This document shows, piece after piece, positions 8,272 to 17,852 of a stretch of DNA of 64,000 nucleotides. The stretch spans positions 992,001 through 1,056,000 of the forward strand of contig NZ_JBHSGU010000002.1 of assembly GCF_042652645.1 (NCBI RefSeq). Reading direction: 5' to 3'. The stretch's first letter is position 1; each line of letters opens with the position of its first letter. Origin of the DNA: Glaciecola siphonariae (GTDB lineage Bacteria; Pseudomonadota; Gammaproteobacteria; Enterobacterales; Alteromonadaceae). The position numbers and the translations under genes were made by a program. A model generated the notes under the pieces. That model was not told the origin of the DNA and searched no databases. It was given only the letters and a program-made list of their open reading frames with translations.

Positions 8272-10137
8272 ATGACAGAAAAAAGAAGTTGGACAAAAGC
8301 CATTTTTGTGGGCATATGGAACGCAATTACCTTTAGCCGCCGCTTAGTGCTAAACGTTATTTTTGTTGCCATTATAATCGCCATCATAGTCGCTGCTTCA
8401 AGCGGCGATTCAGACCAGTTAGTGATTTCTGATAACAGTGCGCTCATGCTCAACTTAAAAGGCAACTTGGTTATTGAAAAAACCTACGTGGACCCTGCAG
8501 AAGAGTTTATTCAGCAGGCTTTTGGTGAGCAGCCCGAGAATCCCGAAATTCTTGTTCGAGACCTTGTTAAAGCCATAGAAAATGCAGCTGAAGACAAACG
8601 AATAGGTGCTATTGTGCTCTCGCTCGACGGATTCGGTGGTGGCGGTTTAGACAAGCTAAAACGCGTTGGAGATGCACTGGCAGTGTTTAAAGCCTCTGGT
8701 AAGCCGGTTTATGCTTATGGAACCAGCTACAATCGTAATCAATACTATCTAGCGGCACACGCAGATTCAGTCTATGTTCATCCAATGGGCGGCATGCTAC
8801 TCGAAGGATATGCCAGCTACGGTAACTATTTCGCCGAAGGCCTAGAAAAACTTAAAGCCTCTCCTCACATATTTAAAGTGGGCAAATACAAGTCTGCGGT
8901 TGAGCCATTTACACGTAACGATATGTCGCCTGAGGCAAAAGAAGCGAATCGTGCATGGTTAAGCGAACTATGGATGCAATATAAGAGCGAAGTAGCAACA
9001 ACACGAGCTTTCGATACCAGCAATTTTGATGAAACATTTGACGTTGTATTGGCCAAATTTGCAGCAGTAGACGGCGACTCTGCCATGTACGCACTAGAAA
9101 ACAGCTGGGTCGATGGTTTACGCACTCGTCAGGAGTTTCGTAGTGAGATGACGGCGCTTTTAGGCGAAGGCGAAGATGACAATCCGTATAATGCAATAAG
9201 TTACGATAACTACATAAATATCATTAATCCTCCGCTTCCTAGTGTCCCCTCTCAAAAAGATAAGGTAGCCATTGTCGTCGCGAAAGGAACGATTCTAGAC
9301 GGTAAGCAAAAAGCCGGCACGATTGGCGGTGACAGCACCGCCGCCTTGCTTAGACAAGCAAGAGAAGACGACACGGTAAAGGCCGTTGTTTTGCAGGTGG
9401 ATTCGCCAGGAGGCAGCGCGTTTGCCTCAGAGGTTATTCGTAATGAAGTCGAACTTATTAAGGAAGCAGGCAAACCCGTTGTGGCGTCAATGAGCACCTA
9501 CGCAGCGTCAGGAGGATATTGGATATCTGCCAGCGCCGACCATATCATTGCCGAACCAAGCACCATCACAGGGTCTATTGGTATATTTGGTATGTTCATC
9601 ACGTTTGAGAATACCTTTAACTATCTGGGTATTTATTCAGACGGAGTGGCAACCAATGAGCTTAACGGTATTGGTATTGACCGCGAACTCAGTGAGGGCT
9701 ACAAAAAGCTCATTCAAATGGGTATTGAAAACGGCTACGACCAATTTATATCTTTGGTTGCCACCGAGCGAGGCATGAGCAAGGAAGCGACAAATGAAAT
9801 TGCACAAGGCCGAGTGTGGATAGGCACCCAAGCGCTAGAGTTAGGATTGGTGGACGAATTAGGCGACATCAATACCGCTATTGCTAAGGCTGCAGAATTG
9901 GCCGAGCTAGAAGATTATGTTACTCGTTATGTAACACCTAAAATGTCGGCGCAAGAAATATTTTGGCAAAATTTCTTCAAAAACGCACAAGCGGTTTTCT
10001 CCGGCGTTAAGTTTGACCGCCCCACTCATCCACTGCTCAATACTGCAAAGGATATTGAAGCGGAGCTGAAAGCTTTTACCGAGCTAAACGATCCTATGTC
10101 TAGCTACGTACTATGCTTGGAATGCCAAGTAAAATAA
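8272..10137 (+). CDS. sppA: Signal peptide peptidase SppA, 67K (protease IV) type
   Basis: Inner-membrane serine protease that degrades cleaved signal peptides. The protein has 621 residues, the duplicated long form. One N-terminal membrane segment (about 26-43) is followed by two periplasmic S49 domains. The expected catalytic dyad is visible: the lysine in GKYKSAVEPF (about residue 207) and the serine in YAASGGYWIS (about residue 413), matching K209 and S409 of the E. coli enzyme. A GAGGA ribosome-binding site lies near the ATG. It is monocistronic, with its own promoter and a strong terminator. Confidence 0.95.
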   Translation: MTEKRSWTKAIFVGIWNAITFSRRLVLNVIFVAIIIAIIVAASSGDSDQLVISDNSALMLNLKGNLVIEKTYVDPAEEFIQQAFGEQPENPEILVRDLVKAIENAAEDKRIGAIVLSLDGFGGGGLDKLKRVGDALAVFKASGKPVYAYGTSYNRNQYYLAAHADSVYVHPMGGMLLEGYASYGNYFAEGLEKLKASPHIFKVGKYKSAVEPFTRNDMSPEAKEANRAWLSELWMQYKSEVATTRAFDTSNFDETFDVVLAKFAAVDGDSAMYALENSWVDGLRTRQEFRSEMTALLGEGEDDNPYNAISYDNYINIINPPLPSVPSQKDKVAIVVAKGTILDGKQKAGTIGGDSTAALLRQAREDDTVKAVVLQVDSPGGSAFASEVIRNEVELIKEAGKPVVASMSTYAASGGYWISASADHIIAEPSTITGSIGIFGMFITFENTFNYLGIYSDGVATNELNGIGIDRELSEGYKKLIQMGIENGYDQFISLVATERGMSKEATNEIAQGRVWIGTQALELGLVDELGDINTAIAKAAELAELEDYVTRYVTPKMSAQEIFWQNFFKNAQAVFSGVKFDRPTHPLLNTAKDIEAELKAFTELNDPMSSYVLCLECQVK

Positions 10138-10161
10138 GATGCACGATGTGTTGAGTGATAT

Positions 10162-10192
10162 AAGAAAGCGCTTTTTAGCGCTTTCTTTTTTT
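10162..10192 (+). terminator. Rho-independent terminator of sppA
   Basis: AAGAAAGCGCT and AGCGCTTTCTT form an 11-base stem with a short T loop, followed directly by a T run. This is a textbook intrinsic terminator 25 bases after the sppA stop. Confidence 0.9.
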
Positions 10193-10286
10193 ACACGCTT
10201 TTCATTTTTAAATACTTGTATTCAACGCGCTTGTTCGACATGCTTGTTAGGTACAAATAATCTACATTTTCAAGCATACTCAATAC

Positions 10287-10778
10287 ATGATAAGTACTCT
10301 ACAGACACTGGCCGATAGCACACTGCAAGAATGGATGCTTAAGCTGCACGATACCGCTTTTTCGGCTCAGCCACTGCCGAGTATTTTGCTTAATCAACGC
10401 GGGCGAATTGCCGGTGCTGCCCTGCTGCAAAAAAATATTATTAAACTTCATCCCAAACTCTTTGCGCAAAACCAAGCTTATTTCATCAGCGACGTTATTC
10501 CCCATGAGCTTGCCCACCTTGTGGTATTTAATCACTTCGGACGTGTACGACCGCACGGTCAACAGTGGCGTTACGTGATGGAGGAGATATTAGGCGTTGA
10601 AGCGAAAGTGACGCATAAGCTCGACGTAGAGCGAGCCGGCGTGAAGCTGTTTGATTATTATTGTGAATGCGGATTAATAAAGCTAAGTGCTACTCGACAC
10701 AAACGCGTTCAAAGCCAAAAGCAGCGCTATATTTGCAGAAACTGTAAAAGCGCGCTCAAACCGCACGCCGCGCTCTAG
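10287..10778 (+). CDS. sprT: SprT family zinc metallopeptidase-like protein
   Basis: 163 residues, as in E. coli SprT. The zincin motif HELAH appears in DVIPHELAHLVVF, and a C-terminal zinc ribbon is visible as YCECG and ICRNC. Family members resemble the protease core of eukaryotic Spartan, but the bacterial role is poorly defined. The gene overlaps the end of the convergent yfbV by four bases, so the two transcripts must overlap. Confidence 0.9.
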   Translation: MISTLQTLADSTLQEWMLKLHDTAFSAQPLPSILLNQRGRIAGAALLQKNIIKLHPKLFAQNQAYFISDVIPHELAHLVVFNHFGRVRPHGQQWRYVMEEILGVEAKVTHKLDVERAGVKLFDYYCECGLIKLSATRHKRVQSQKQRYICRNCKSALKPHAAL

Positions 10779-11230
10779 AATAAGTTTTTAGTAAACGCTC
10801 GGTCGAGCTCTTTAAAGGCGGTACGCAATAGTTTTGCCAACTCCTTAAATTTAGGTTTGGGCGTGATGGCTTCAAGCGCACAGCCCTGTCTCTGCATCTT
10901 ATTGTAGATATCGTGATACCACGCCAGCATGTGCGGCGGCAAAGGTTGATTAGCGCGATTACCTAGCCAAAAGAGCCCTTGTAGAGGAAGTGAGAAAAAG
11001 AAAATACCAACGCTCAGGGCTTGTGGTAAAAAATCCATTCCCAAATAATGCAGTTGCAAGGCAACTACCATGATAGCAATAGGCGGCATAACCTGAATGC
11101 CAAATTTAGTCGCCGAAATAATACGACATTCTGGAAACAAGCTGTATAACTGTTTTTCCATTGGCCAGATGCGCATGTATTCGCGGCCATCTTTTATGTA
11201 AGTGGGTATAAGATGTAACATATTGCTCAC
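10775..11230 (-). CDS. yfbV: UPF0208 membrane protein YfbV
   Basis: 151 residues with two predicted membrane segments in the first half (around 45-65 and 70-88, in MPPIAIMVVALQLHYLGMDF and LSVGIFFFSLPLQGLFWLG). The charged C-terminal half ends in LLRTAFKELDRAF, as in YfbV. In E. coli this protein limits spreading of MatP-organised chromosome structure from the Ter macrodomain; that function is transferred by homology only. It is convergent with sprT and overlaps it by four bases. Confidence 0.9.
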   Translation of the reverse strand: MSNMLHLIPTYIKDGREYMRIWPMEKQLYSLFPECRIISATKFGIQVMPPIAIMVVALQLHYLGMDFLPQALSVGIFFFSLPLQGLFWLGNRANQPLPPHMLAWYHDIYNKMQRQGCALEAITPKPKFKELAKLLRTAFKELDRAFTKNLF

Positions 11231-11444
11231 GCAAATCCTTCATCGAAACTACTCAAAGGATAACATAGATGCTACCCTTAGCAGCAATTAATACGAGGTA
11301 ATAAAACACGCCTTATTGTACATTTTATACGCATTAAGTGGCGTTTTAGAGCAGTTTCTTGTTCTCGCGGTTGAAAACACCTTATTGAAAAGCTAAAACT
11401 CGCCCGCATATTTGCGACCATCTACACATTGTTCGGAGAAGTAA

Positions 11445-12395
11445 ATGGCAACCACCAGACACGTGCCGCTTTTAATTTTGGGCTCGGGCCCAGCTGGCTA
11501 TAGCGCGGCAGTATATGCTGCTAGAGCAAACTTAAACCCTGTATTGTTAACCGGTATTCAGCAAGGTGGACAACTAACCACAACCACTGAGGTTGAAAAC
11601 TGGCCGGGCGACCCAGACGACCTAACCGGTCCTGATTTAATGGTAAGAATGCAAAAGCATGCCGAAAAATTTAATACAGAAATCATTTTTGATCATATTA
11701 ATGAAACTGACTTTAGTGAGCGTCCCTTTACGCTCAAGGGCGATCAAGGCACCTATACTTGCGATGCCTTAATTATCGCCACTGGCGCATCGGCTAAATA
11801 CTTAGGGCTTGAAAGCGAATCGAACTTTATGGGCAAAGGTGTCAGTGCTTGTGCTACATGCGACGGCTTCTTTTACAGAAACCAAAAGGTGGCTGTTATA
11901 GGTGGCGGCAACACAGCGGTAGAAGAGGCGTTATACTTATCAAATATCGCATCAGAGGTACACGTGGTGCATCGCCGTGATAGCTTTAGAAGCGAAAAAA
12001 TATTGGCCGACCGCTTAATGGAAAAAGCCAAAAATGGCAACGTGACCTTGCATTTAAACAAAACCCTCGAAGAAGTAGTGGGTGACGATATGGGCGTTAC
12101 GGGCATTAATATTAAAGACACCCAAACCGGCGAAGTCAGCACGCAAGATGTGATGGGCGTGTTTGTTGCAATTGGTCATAGTCCTAACACCGATATTTTC
12201 AAGGGCCAGCTTGAAATGAAAGACGGCTATATTGTTGTTAACAGTGGCCTCCACGGCAACGCTACCCAGACCAGCGTACCGGGCGTTTTTGCTGCTGGCG
12301 ATGTAAGCGACCATGTGTACCGCCAAGCAATTACCTCTGCAGGCACCGGATGCATGGCCGCACTAGACGCTGAAAAGTATTTAGACGCTCTGTAA
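11445..12395 (+). CDS. trxB: Thioredoxin-disulfide reductase
   Basis: Reduces thioredoxin with NADPH through FAD and a redox-active cysteine pair. 316 residues. LGSGPAGYSAAVYAAR binds FAD, CATCDGFFY holds the CxxC pair, GGGNTAVEEALYL binds NADPH, and FAAGDVSDHVYRQA is the second FAD contact. A GGAG ribosome-binding site precedes the ATG. It is followed after five bases by aat, so trxB-aat-bpt is probably one operon, which resembles the trxB/aat neighbourhood of other gammaproteobacteria. Confidence 0.97.
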   Translation: MATTRHVPLLILGSGPAGYSAAVYAARANLNPVLLTGIQQGGQLTTTTEVENWPGDPDDLTGPDLMVRMQKHAEKFNTEIIFDHINETDFSERPFTLKGDQGTYTCDALIIATGASAKYLGLESESNFMGKGVSACATCDGFFYRNQKVAVIGGGNTAVEEALYLSNIASEVHVVHRRDSFRSEKILADRLMEKAKNGNVTLHLNKTLEEVVGDDMGVTGINIKDTQTGEVSTQDVMGVFVAIGHSPNTDIFKGQLEMKDGYIVVNSGLHGNATQTSVPGVFAAGDVSDHVYRQAITSAGTGCMAALDAEKYLDAL

Positions 12396-12400
12396 CCTAT

Positions 12401-13135
12401 ATGCTGGAGCTTTTTAGGCTAGACCATCGGCTGCAGTTTCCTGCGGTCGATTTGGCCTTGAGCGAGCCGAATGGTCTGTTGGCGTTTGGTGGTGATCTTA
12501 ATCCTCAGCGTTTACTGCAGGCCTACCGTCAGGGCATTTTCCCATGGTTTGGTGAAGGCGAGCCTCTGTTGTGGTGGTCTCCCGACCCGCGCGGTGTGAT
12601 TATGCTTGATGATTTTTCTCCTTCCAAAAGCCTAAAAAAAAGCATCCGAAAATTTGCCTATAGCGCCAGCATGAATAAATGTTTCGAAGAGGTCATTTCG
12701 CTGTGCAGTAAAGTGCCGCGGCGCACCATCAAGCATGATGACGAAGAGCATGCCAATACCACATGGATCACCGACGAAATGATTGATGCCTACACCGAAC
12801 TTCACCATTTAGGGTGGGCACATTCGGTTGAAATTTGGGACAAAGAGCAAAAATTAGTTGGCGGCCTCTACGGAATTGCAATAAACGGAGGGTTTTGTGG
12901 AGAATCGATGTTTCATCTTCGTACAGATGCGAGCAAAGCGGCCTTTTTTGCTCTCGCACAGCATATGCGCAAACACGGTATGGATTTTATCGATTGCCAA
13001 ATGGTCAACCCACACCTCGCTAGCCTCGGCTGTACCGAGCTTCCTAGAAAAGACTTTATGCAAATGTGGCAAAACGCCTGCTCGCAAGCGGTTGAGGAAC
13101 ATTGTTGGCATCGTCAGGACTTAGCCCTGACATGA
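12401..13135 (+). CDS. aat: Leucyl/phenylalanyl-tRNA-protein transferase
   Basis: Adds Leu or Phe from aminoacyl-tRNA to proteins with N-terminal Arg or Lys, marking them for ClpS-ClpAP. 244 residues. FPWFGEGEPLLWWSPDPRG and GGLYGIAINGGFCGESMF are the family core. It lies five bases after trxB and overlaps the next transferase gene by ATGA, giving tight translational coupling of the two N-end-rule tagging enzymes. ClpS and ClpA are encoded just beyond infA. Confidence 0.97.
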   Translation: MLELFRLDHRLQFPAVDLALSEPNGLLAFGGDLNPQRLLQAYRQGIFPWFGEGEPLLWWSPDPRGVIMLDDFSPSKSLKKSIRKFAYSASMNKCFEEVISLCSKVPRRTIKHDDEEHANTTWITDEMIDAYTELHHLGWAHSVEIWDKEQKLVGGLYGIAINGGFCGESMFHLRTDASKAAFFALAQHMRKHGMDFIDCQMVNPHLASLGCTELPRKDFMQMWQNACSQAVEEHCWHRQDLALT

Positions 13136-13824
13136 CTAAGTTTGGCGTTACTCAAGCATTCTCATGCAACTATCTGCCTAACGAACAAGAACAACTGCTT
13201 GTTTGCATGGCCGCAAGCGATGAGCTCGCTGGCCTATATGGGCAGTTAATGCATGCTGGATTTAGGCGCAGCGGCGAACAGCTCTATCGACCCCATTGCC
13301 CTAACTGCAACAAATGCCACTCGGTACGTGTGTGCACGCATGAATTTTCAGCGTCAAAAAGCCAAAAACGCGTGCTGGCCAAAAACGCAGACTTGTCAAT
13401 CAAGGCAACGCATCAAGAGCGTGATGACCATTACCCTCTATACGCCAAATACATCGAGGCTTTTCATGCCGATGGCAGCATGTACCCGCCAAGTTATAGT
13501 CAGTATCGTAACTTTATCCGGTGCCAGTGGCATCAACCTTTGTTTTTAGAGGCAAGGAGTGAAGATGGTGAGCTATTAGCCCTAGCGGTAACCGACCGAG
13601 TGAGCGATGGACTATCTGCACTTTATACTTATTACCGACCAGACCAAACAAAGCGCTCGTTAGGTAAATTTATGATTATGCAGCAAATTGCCCATGCGTC
13701 GTTAATTGGATTGCCGTATTTGTATCTTGGTTATCAAATCGATGAATGCAAAAAAATGAACTACAAAACGAGTTTTCATCCTTATCAGCGCCTTATGAAC
13801 GATACTTGGCATCACTTCGATTAA
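13132..13824 (+). CDS. bpt: Aspartate/glutamate leucyltransferase (Bpt; formerly Ate-like)
   Basis: Transfers Leu to proteins with N-terminal Asp or Glu, the second bacterial N-degron tagging route. The start ATG at 13132 overlaps the aat stop as ATGA and gives 230 residues beginning MTKFGVTQAFSCNYLP, the normal Bpt start; a longer in-frame start at 13102 lies inside aat. Cysteines in the N-terminal part (FSCNYLP, RPHCPNCNKCHSV) match the family's conserved set. The C-terminal part, with LGYQIDECKKMNYK, is the GNAT-like acyltransferase domain. Confidence 0.95.
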   Translation: MTKFGVTQAFSCNYLPNEQEQLLVCMAASDELAGLYGQLMHAGFRRSGEQLYRPHCPNCNKCHSVRVCTHEFSASKSQKRVLAKNADLSIKATHQERDDHYPLYAKYIEAFHADGSMYPPSYSQYRNFIRCQWHQPLFLEARSEDGELLALAVTDRVSDGLSALYTYYRPDQTKRSLGKFMIMQQIAHASLIGLPYLYLGYQIDECKKMNYKTSFHPYQRLMNDTWHHFD

Positions 13825-13825
13825 G

Positions 13826-14362
13826 TTAACAGGTGTTTGTAACAATCGCTATTGTGCAGTCTGGTGAGGATTGTGAATCATAAAGTACAAAGCAGCCTTG
13901 GCTCGTACTAAAGCCAGATGCAGGTAACTCAAAGCCAAGTGCTGTATAACGGTTATCGACCCTCACCTGTATTTTATCTCCCGAAATGTCAATAAAATCA
14001 AGTAAGCGAAGTCGGTCACTGTTCTCAGCGATACTTTCGGGGCATAGGTTTCTAAAATCCACTTCCGCTGAACCGAAGCCAAAATCGACCACAAATTCCG
14101 GCTGTAGATTCCCCGACGGGCCCGCAGGATTAGTGGTCACTGGACGCAGACCACTTACGCGGGCTTTATTTCGCGCTAACGATACCGTTGCCTCTATTTG
14201 CGACGCAATACCTTTGATGCTGGCAACTTTTGCATCACTTGAAATATCTATAAATCGGGGCACAGCAAAAATCGACAGTATGCCGATAATTACAATCACA
14301 ACAATGAGCTCCACCAGCGTGAAGCCGCGCGCGCTCAATTTGTTCACTTTTGCTGTATTCAT
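13826..14362 (-). CDS. Orphan type IV prepilin-like protein (MSHA type)
   Basis: A short basic leader ends in SARG, followed by FTLVELIVVIVIIGIL: a class III prepilin signal with cleavage after Gly and the pilin Glu5. The ATG at 14362 gives a 13-residue leader and 178 residues; an upstream ATG at 14404 would give an atypically long leader. The mature N-terminus continues into FAVPRFIDISSDAKVASIKG, typical of MSHA pilins. Two pairs of cysteines near the C-terminus could form the D-loop disulfide. No assembly ATPase, platform protein or peptidase is in this window. It sits opposite to its neighbours between bpt and infA, one base from the bpt end. Confidence 0.85.
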   Translation of the reverse strand: MNTAKVNKLSARGFTLVELIVVIVIIGILSIFAVPRFIDISSDAKVASIKGIASQIEATVSLARNKARVSGLRPVTTNPAGPSGNLQPEFVVDFGFGSAEVDFRNLCPESIAENSDRLRLLDFIDISGDKIQVRVDNRYTALGFELPASGFSTSQGCFVLYDSQSSPDCTIAIVTNTC

Positions 14363-14647
14363 TATATCCATACAAAAATACACATCGCCATTCTTATTCA
14401 CCATTCTTAATCACAATATATTCCGGCAGAACAGATATACATTGTTATCGTCACGGATAGCCCTCAACTAAAGTATAGAGTGCTAATTAAGGCGATTTTA
14501 AATTAAATATACCTATTTATACCTTAACACTGCAAAAATTGAGCCTTAAAGCACGTAATTGTTAGGAAATACTTTACTATTAGAGCGTTTTTAGTTACTG
14601 TTCGCGCGGCAAAATTTAATCAATCACACTTGGGGTAACTGCTGTAA

Positions 14648-14866
14648 ATGGCAAAAGAAGACTGCATCGAAATGGAAGGCACCGTGTTAGACACGCTTCC
14701 GAATACCATGTTTAGAGTTGAGCTAGAAAATGGTCACGTTGTGACAGCTCACATCTCTGGAAAAATGCGCAAAAACTATATTCGTATACTCACCGGTGAC
14801 AAGGTCACTGTTGAAATGACGCCTTACGATTTAAGCAAAGGCCGTATTATATACCGCGCCCGATAG
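14648..14866 (+). CDS. infA: Translation initiation factor IF-1
   Basis: 72 residues, the standard length, a single OB-fold (S1-like) domain that binds the ribosomal A site during initiation. MAKEDCIEMEGTVLDTLPNT and HISGKMRKNYIRILTGD are near-identical to family members. It is in its conserved position after aat-bpt and before convergent clpA, except that the prepilin gene is inserted upstream. Confidence 0.97.
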   Translation: MAKEDCIEMEGTVLDTLPNTMFRVELENGHVVTAHISGKMRKNYIRILTGDKVTVEMTPYDLSKGRIIYRAR

Positions 14867-14915
14867 GCGAGCAGCGTCGTTCCGATTATAGGAATAAAGG
14901 CGTTCAACAAAACAA

Positions 14916-14938
14916 AAAACCCGCATAAAGCGGGTTTT
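14916..14938. terminator. Bidirectional terminator between infA and clpA
   Basis: AAAACCCGC and GCGGGTTTT are perfect 9-base arms with a five-base loop. The A/T ends make it work for both convergent genes. A second inverted repeat follows at 14947-14990 and is described separately. Confidence 0.85.
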
Positions 14939-14946
14939 CTCATTTT

Positions 14947-14990
14947 GGCGTTCTCTTTGTGAACCATTTCGGTGGCAGCGTGAGAACGCC
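14947..14990. repeat. Inverted repeat downstream of clpA
   Basis: GGCGTTCTC and GAGAACGCC are perfect 9-base arms separated by 26 bases, just beyond the clpA stop. In clpA mRNA this would form a 3' hairpin before the terminator, possibly protecting the message. There is no T tract of its own. Confidence 0.6.
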
Positions 14991-14996
14991 CTATTG

Positions 14997-17264
14997 CTAA
15001 GCTTCGCTTTTTTGCGCCTCTATGCTGATGTATTTGAACGCAAGCTTTTCATTTCGTAAGCCTACTTTCACCTCACCACCCTTACTCAATTGACCGAATA
15101 AGAGCTCAGACGCTAACTCGCGCTTCAGTTGATCTTGAATTACGCGCGCCATTGGTCTGGCACCCATAGATTTATCGTAGCCCTGCTCTGCCAACCATGC
15201 CCGGGCCTTTTCACTGACCTCTAGCGACACGCCTTTAGCGTCTAGCTGAGCCTGCAGTTCAATAATAAACTTATCGACAACCTGCAATATGACCTCTCGG
15301 TCAAGGTGATTAAACCATACAATACTGTCTAGCCTATTTCTAAATTCAGGCGTAAAGGTTCGGTTTATCTCGCTCATCGCATCGTGGCTATGGTCTTGTT
15401 GCTTAAAGCCAATCGACTTTTTAACGGTGGCCTGAACACCAGCGTTAGTTGTCATGACCAACACCACATTTCTAAAGTCAACTTTTCGTCCGTTGTTGTC
15501 GGTGAGTGTTCCGTGGTCCATCACTTGCAGCAGGATGTTGTATATATCGCTGTGCGCTTTTTCTATCTCATCGAGCAAAACTACCGAATAAGGATGCTTT
15601 ATGACTGCGTCGGTTAATAAACCGCCTTGATCAAAACCCACATATCCTGGTGGTGCTCCAATTAGACGACTGACTGCATGGCGCTCCATGTATTCCGACA
15701 TATCAAAGCGCACAAGCTCAACACCCATAATTTTAGCTAACTGCTGGGTAACTTCAGTTTTACCTACACCTGTTGGGCCGGCAAAGAGAAAATTACCAAT
15801 AGGTTTTGTTTCGTTACCTAAGCCTGAGCGTGATAACTGGATTGCATCAGACAGCGTCTCAATGGCCTTGTCTTGACCAAACACCACCATCTTAAGGTTG
15901 CGACCAAGATTCTTAAGAACGTCTTTGTCAGAGGCTGATACTGACTTTTCTGGGATACGCGCAATCTTAGAAATAATGTGTTCAATGTCCGCAACATTAA
16001 TCGTTTTCTTGCGCTTTGAAGCAGGTAACAAACGCTGGCTAGCGCCCGCTTCATCCATCACATCAATCGCTTTGTCAGGCAAATGACGCTCGTTTATGTA
16101 TTTGGCCGAAAGCTCGGCTGCAGCCTGCAAAGCCTTATTGGTAAATTTCACGCTGTGATGCTCTTCATAACGCGACTTTAATCCAATCAATATCTTGGTA
16201 GTATCTGACACGCTCGGCTCTAGCACATCTACTTTTTGGAAACGTCGAGCTAATGCTCGGTCTTTCTCAAAAATACCCTGATATTCTTGATATGTTGTGG
16301 AGCCAACGCAGCGTAGTTCACCGCTGCTGAGTTTAGGCTTCAACAGGTTTGATGCGTCCATCACGCCGCCTGACGCTGCTCCAGCACCAATGATCGTATG
16401 AATTTCATCAATAAACAAAATCGCATTTGTGTCTTTTGTCAGCTCTTTCAAAATGCCCTTCAGACGCTTCTCAAAGTCTCCGCGATATTTAGTGCCTGCC
16501 AACAATGCACCCAAATCGAGCGAGTAAATGGTGCTATCTGCTATCACATCTGGCACATCTTCGTTAACAATACGGTACGCGAGGCCTTCAGCGATTGCCG
16601 TTTTACCTACTCCTGCCTCACCAACCAGCAGAGGATTGTTTTTTCGTCTACGACACAAGATTTGAATTGAACGTTCAACTTCGCTGTCACGCCCAATAAG
16701 CGGATCGATTTTGCCCTCTTTTGCGGCAACATTTAGATTACTTGCATACTTAGAAAGCATGGATTGGTTTTCTTCACCCTCACCGCCCTCTTCGTTTACT
16801 TCTTCTGAATGCGAATCTTCGTCGTCTGCTTTACTTACCCCATGCGAGATGAAATTCACTACGTCTAAGCGAGTGACATCCGATTTTTTAAGGATATATA
16901 CGGCCTGCGATTCTTGTTCACTGAAAATAGCCACCAGCACATTTGCACCGCTTACCTCTCCTTTACCCGAAGATTGAACATGAAACACCGCACGCTGCAA
17001 CACGCGCTGAAATCCTAAGGTAGGCTGAGTTTCTCTGTCTGCACTGTCGTCCTCACCAATTAACGGCGTGGTTTCGTTAACAAACTCAGTAAGTTCGCTG
17101 CGCAGCGTATCTACTTTTGCCCCACAGGCTTTAAGTGCTTCATTCGCAGCCGGGTTGTCGAGCAACATCAATAGCAAATGCTCAACGGTCATAAATTCGT
17201 GACGATTTTGACGCGCATAAACAAAGGCCTCGTTTAAGGTCTGTTCTAAATCTTTATTTAGCAT
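14997..17264 (-). CDS. clpA: ATP-dependent Clp protease ATP-binding subunit ClpA
   Basis: Hexameric AAA+ unfoldase that feeds substrates to ClpP and receives N-degron substrates from ClpS. 755 residues: N-domain (1-140), an acidic linker rich in Glu/Asp (about 145-170), first AAA module with GEAGVGKTAIAEG, second with GPTGVGKTEVTQQ, and the C-terminal D2 small domain. It lies ten bases after clpS. With aat and bpt nearby, the window encodes most of the N-end-rule route apart from clpP. Confidence 0.97.
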   Translation of the reverse strand: MLNKDLEQTLNEAFVYARQNRHEFMTVEHLLLMLLDNPAANEALKACGAKVDTLRSELTEFVNETTPLIGEDDSADRETQPTLGFQRVLQRAVFHVQSSGKGEVSGANVLVAIFSEQESQAVYILKKSDVTRLDVVNFISHGVSKADDEDSHSEEVNEEGGEGEENQSMLSKYASNLNVAAKEGKIDPLIGRDSEVERSIQILCRRRKNNPLLVGEAGVGKTAIAEGLAYRIVNEDVPDVIADSTIYSLDLGALLAGTKYRGDFEKRLKGILKELTKDTNAILFIDEIHTIIGAGAASGGVMDASNLLKPKLSSGELRCVGSTTYQEYQGIFEKDRALARRFQKVDVLEPSVSDTTKILIGLKSRYEEHHSVKFTNKALQAAAELSAKYINERHLPDKAIDVMDEAGASQRLLPASKRKKTINVADIEHIISKIARIPEKSVSASDKDVLKNLGRNLKMVVFGQDKAIETLSDAIQLSRSGLGNETKPIGNFLFAGPTGVGKTEVTQQLAKIMGVELVRFDMSEYMERHAVSRLIGAPPGYVGFDQGGLLTDAVIKHPYSVVLLDEIEKAHSDIYNILLQVMDHGTLTDNNGRKVDFRNVVLVMTTNAGVQATVKKSIGFKQQDHSHDAMSEINRTFTPEFRNRLDSIVWFNHLDREVILQVVDKFIIELQAQLDAKGVSLEVSEKARAWLAEQGYDKSMGARPMARVIQDQLKRELASELLFGQLSKGGEVKVGLRNEKLAFKYISIEAQKSEA

Positions 17265-17274
17265 GATTTCCCCT

Positions 17275-17598
17275 TTATTGCGCTGGTTCCATAGTACACA
17301 TCAACGGGTGTTGATGTTTACGAGAATATTGGTTTACCTGCATTACTTTTGTCTCTGCTATCTCTGCAGTATATATGCCACAAACTGCTTTACCGTGATA
17401 ATGGACGGTCAGCATTAGTTGGTTGGCTTTTTCAGAATCCATCGCAAAAAACTTTGTTAATACCTCAATCACAAAATCCATGGGCGTGTAATCATCGTTG
17501 TTTAACATGACTTTATACATGGGAGGTGGTTGTGTTTTTTGCTTTTGGAGCTCTATTAGTTTTTCGCCGTCTATGCTCACTATATTATCTTTACTCAT
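17275..17598 (-). CDS. clpS: ATP-dependent Clp protease adaptor ClpS
   Basis: 107 residues. Binds N-terminal Leu, Phe, Trp or Tyr and delivers them to the ClpA N-domain. Visible are the disordered N-terminal extension, PPMYKVMLNNDDYTPMDFV with the NDD residues of the binding pocket, and VHYHGKAVCGIYTAEIAE with the ClpA-contacting region. Divergent from cspD, the classic gammaproteobacterial clpA-clpS/cspD layout. Confidence 0.97.
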   Translation of the reverse strand: MSKDNIVSIDGEKLIELQKQKTQPPPMYKVMLNNDDYTPMDFVIEVLTKFFAMDSEKANQLMLTVHYHGKAVCGIYTAEIAETKVMQVNQYSRKHQHPLMCTMEPAQ

Positions 17599-17852
17599 TG
17601 TCTCTTATGATTACTATAATGTGGGTTTAGTTTCGCGCAAGTGTTCTTTTAACAAATATAAGCCTAAAAGCGTGGGTATAAAACTTGACAAAATCAAGTC
17701 AAAACCCCTACAGTTAGATGGCAGACGCGAGAAACCTTTACATCGCGTCGTATCAGTCGTCACTGTTAAGAATGGTTTGTGCATTACTTCGTAGTAAATA
17801 TAGTGGAGACGAGATCAAAAGTTTTCAAGGATTACAAATAGGAAGTTGTACA

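Noticed and set aside
17718..17852. 45-residue N-terminal extension of CspD
   Set aside because: The extension is not cold-shock-like, and the ATG at 17853 has a good ribosome-binding site and yields the normal family length.
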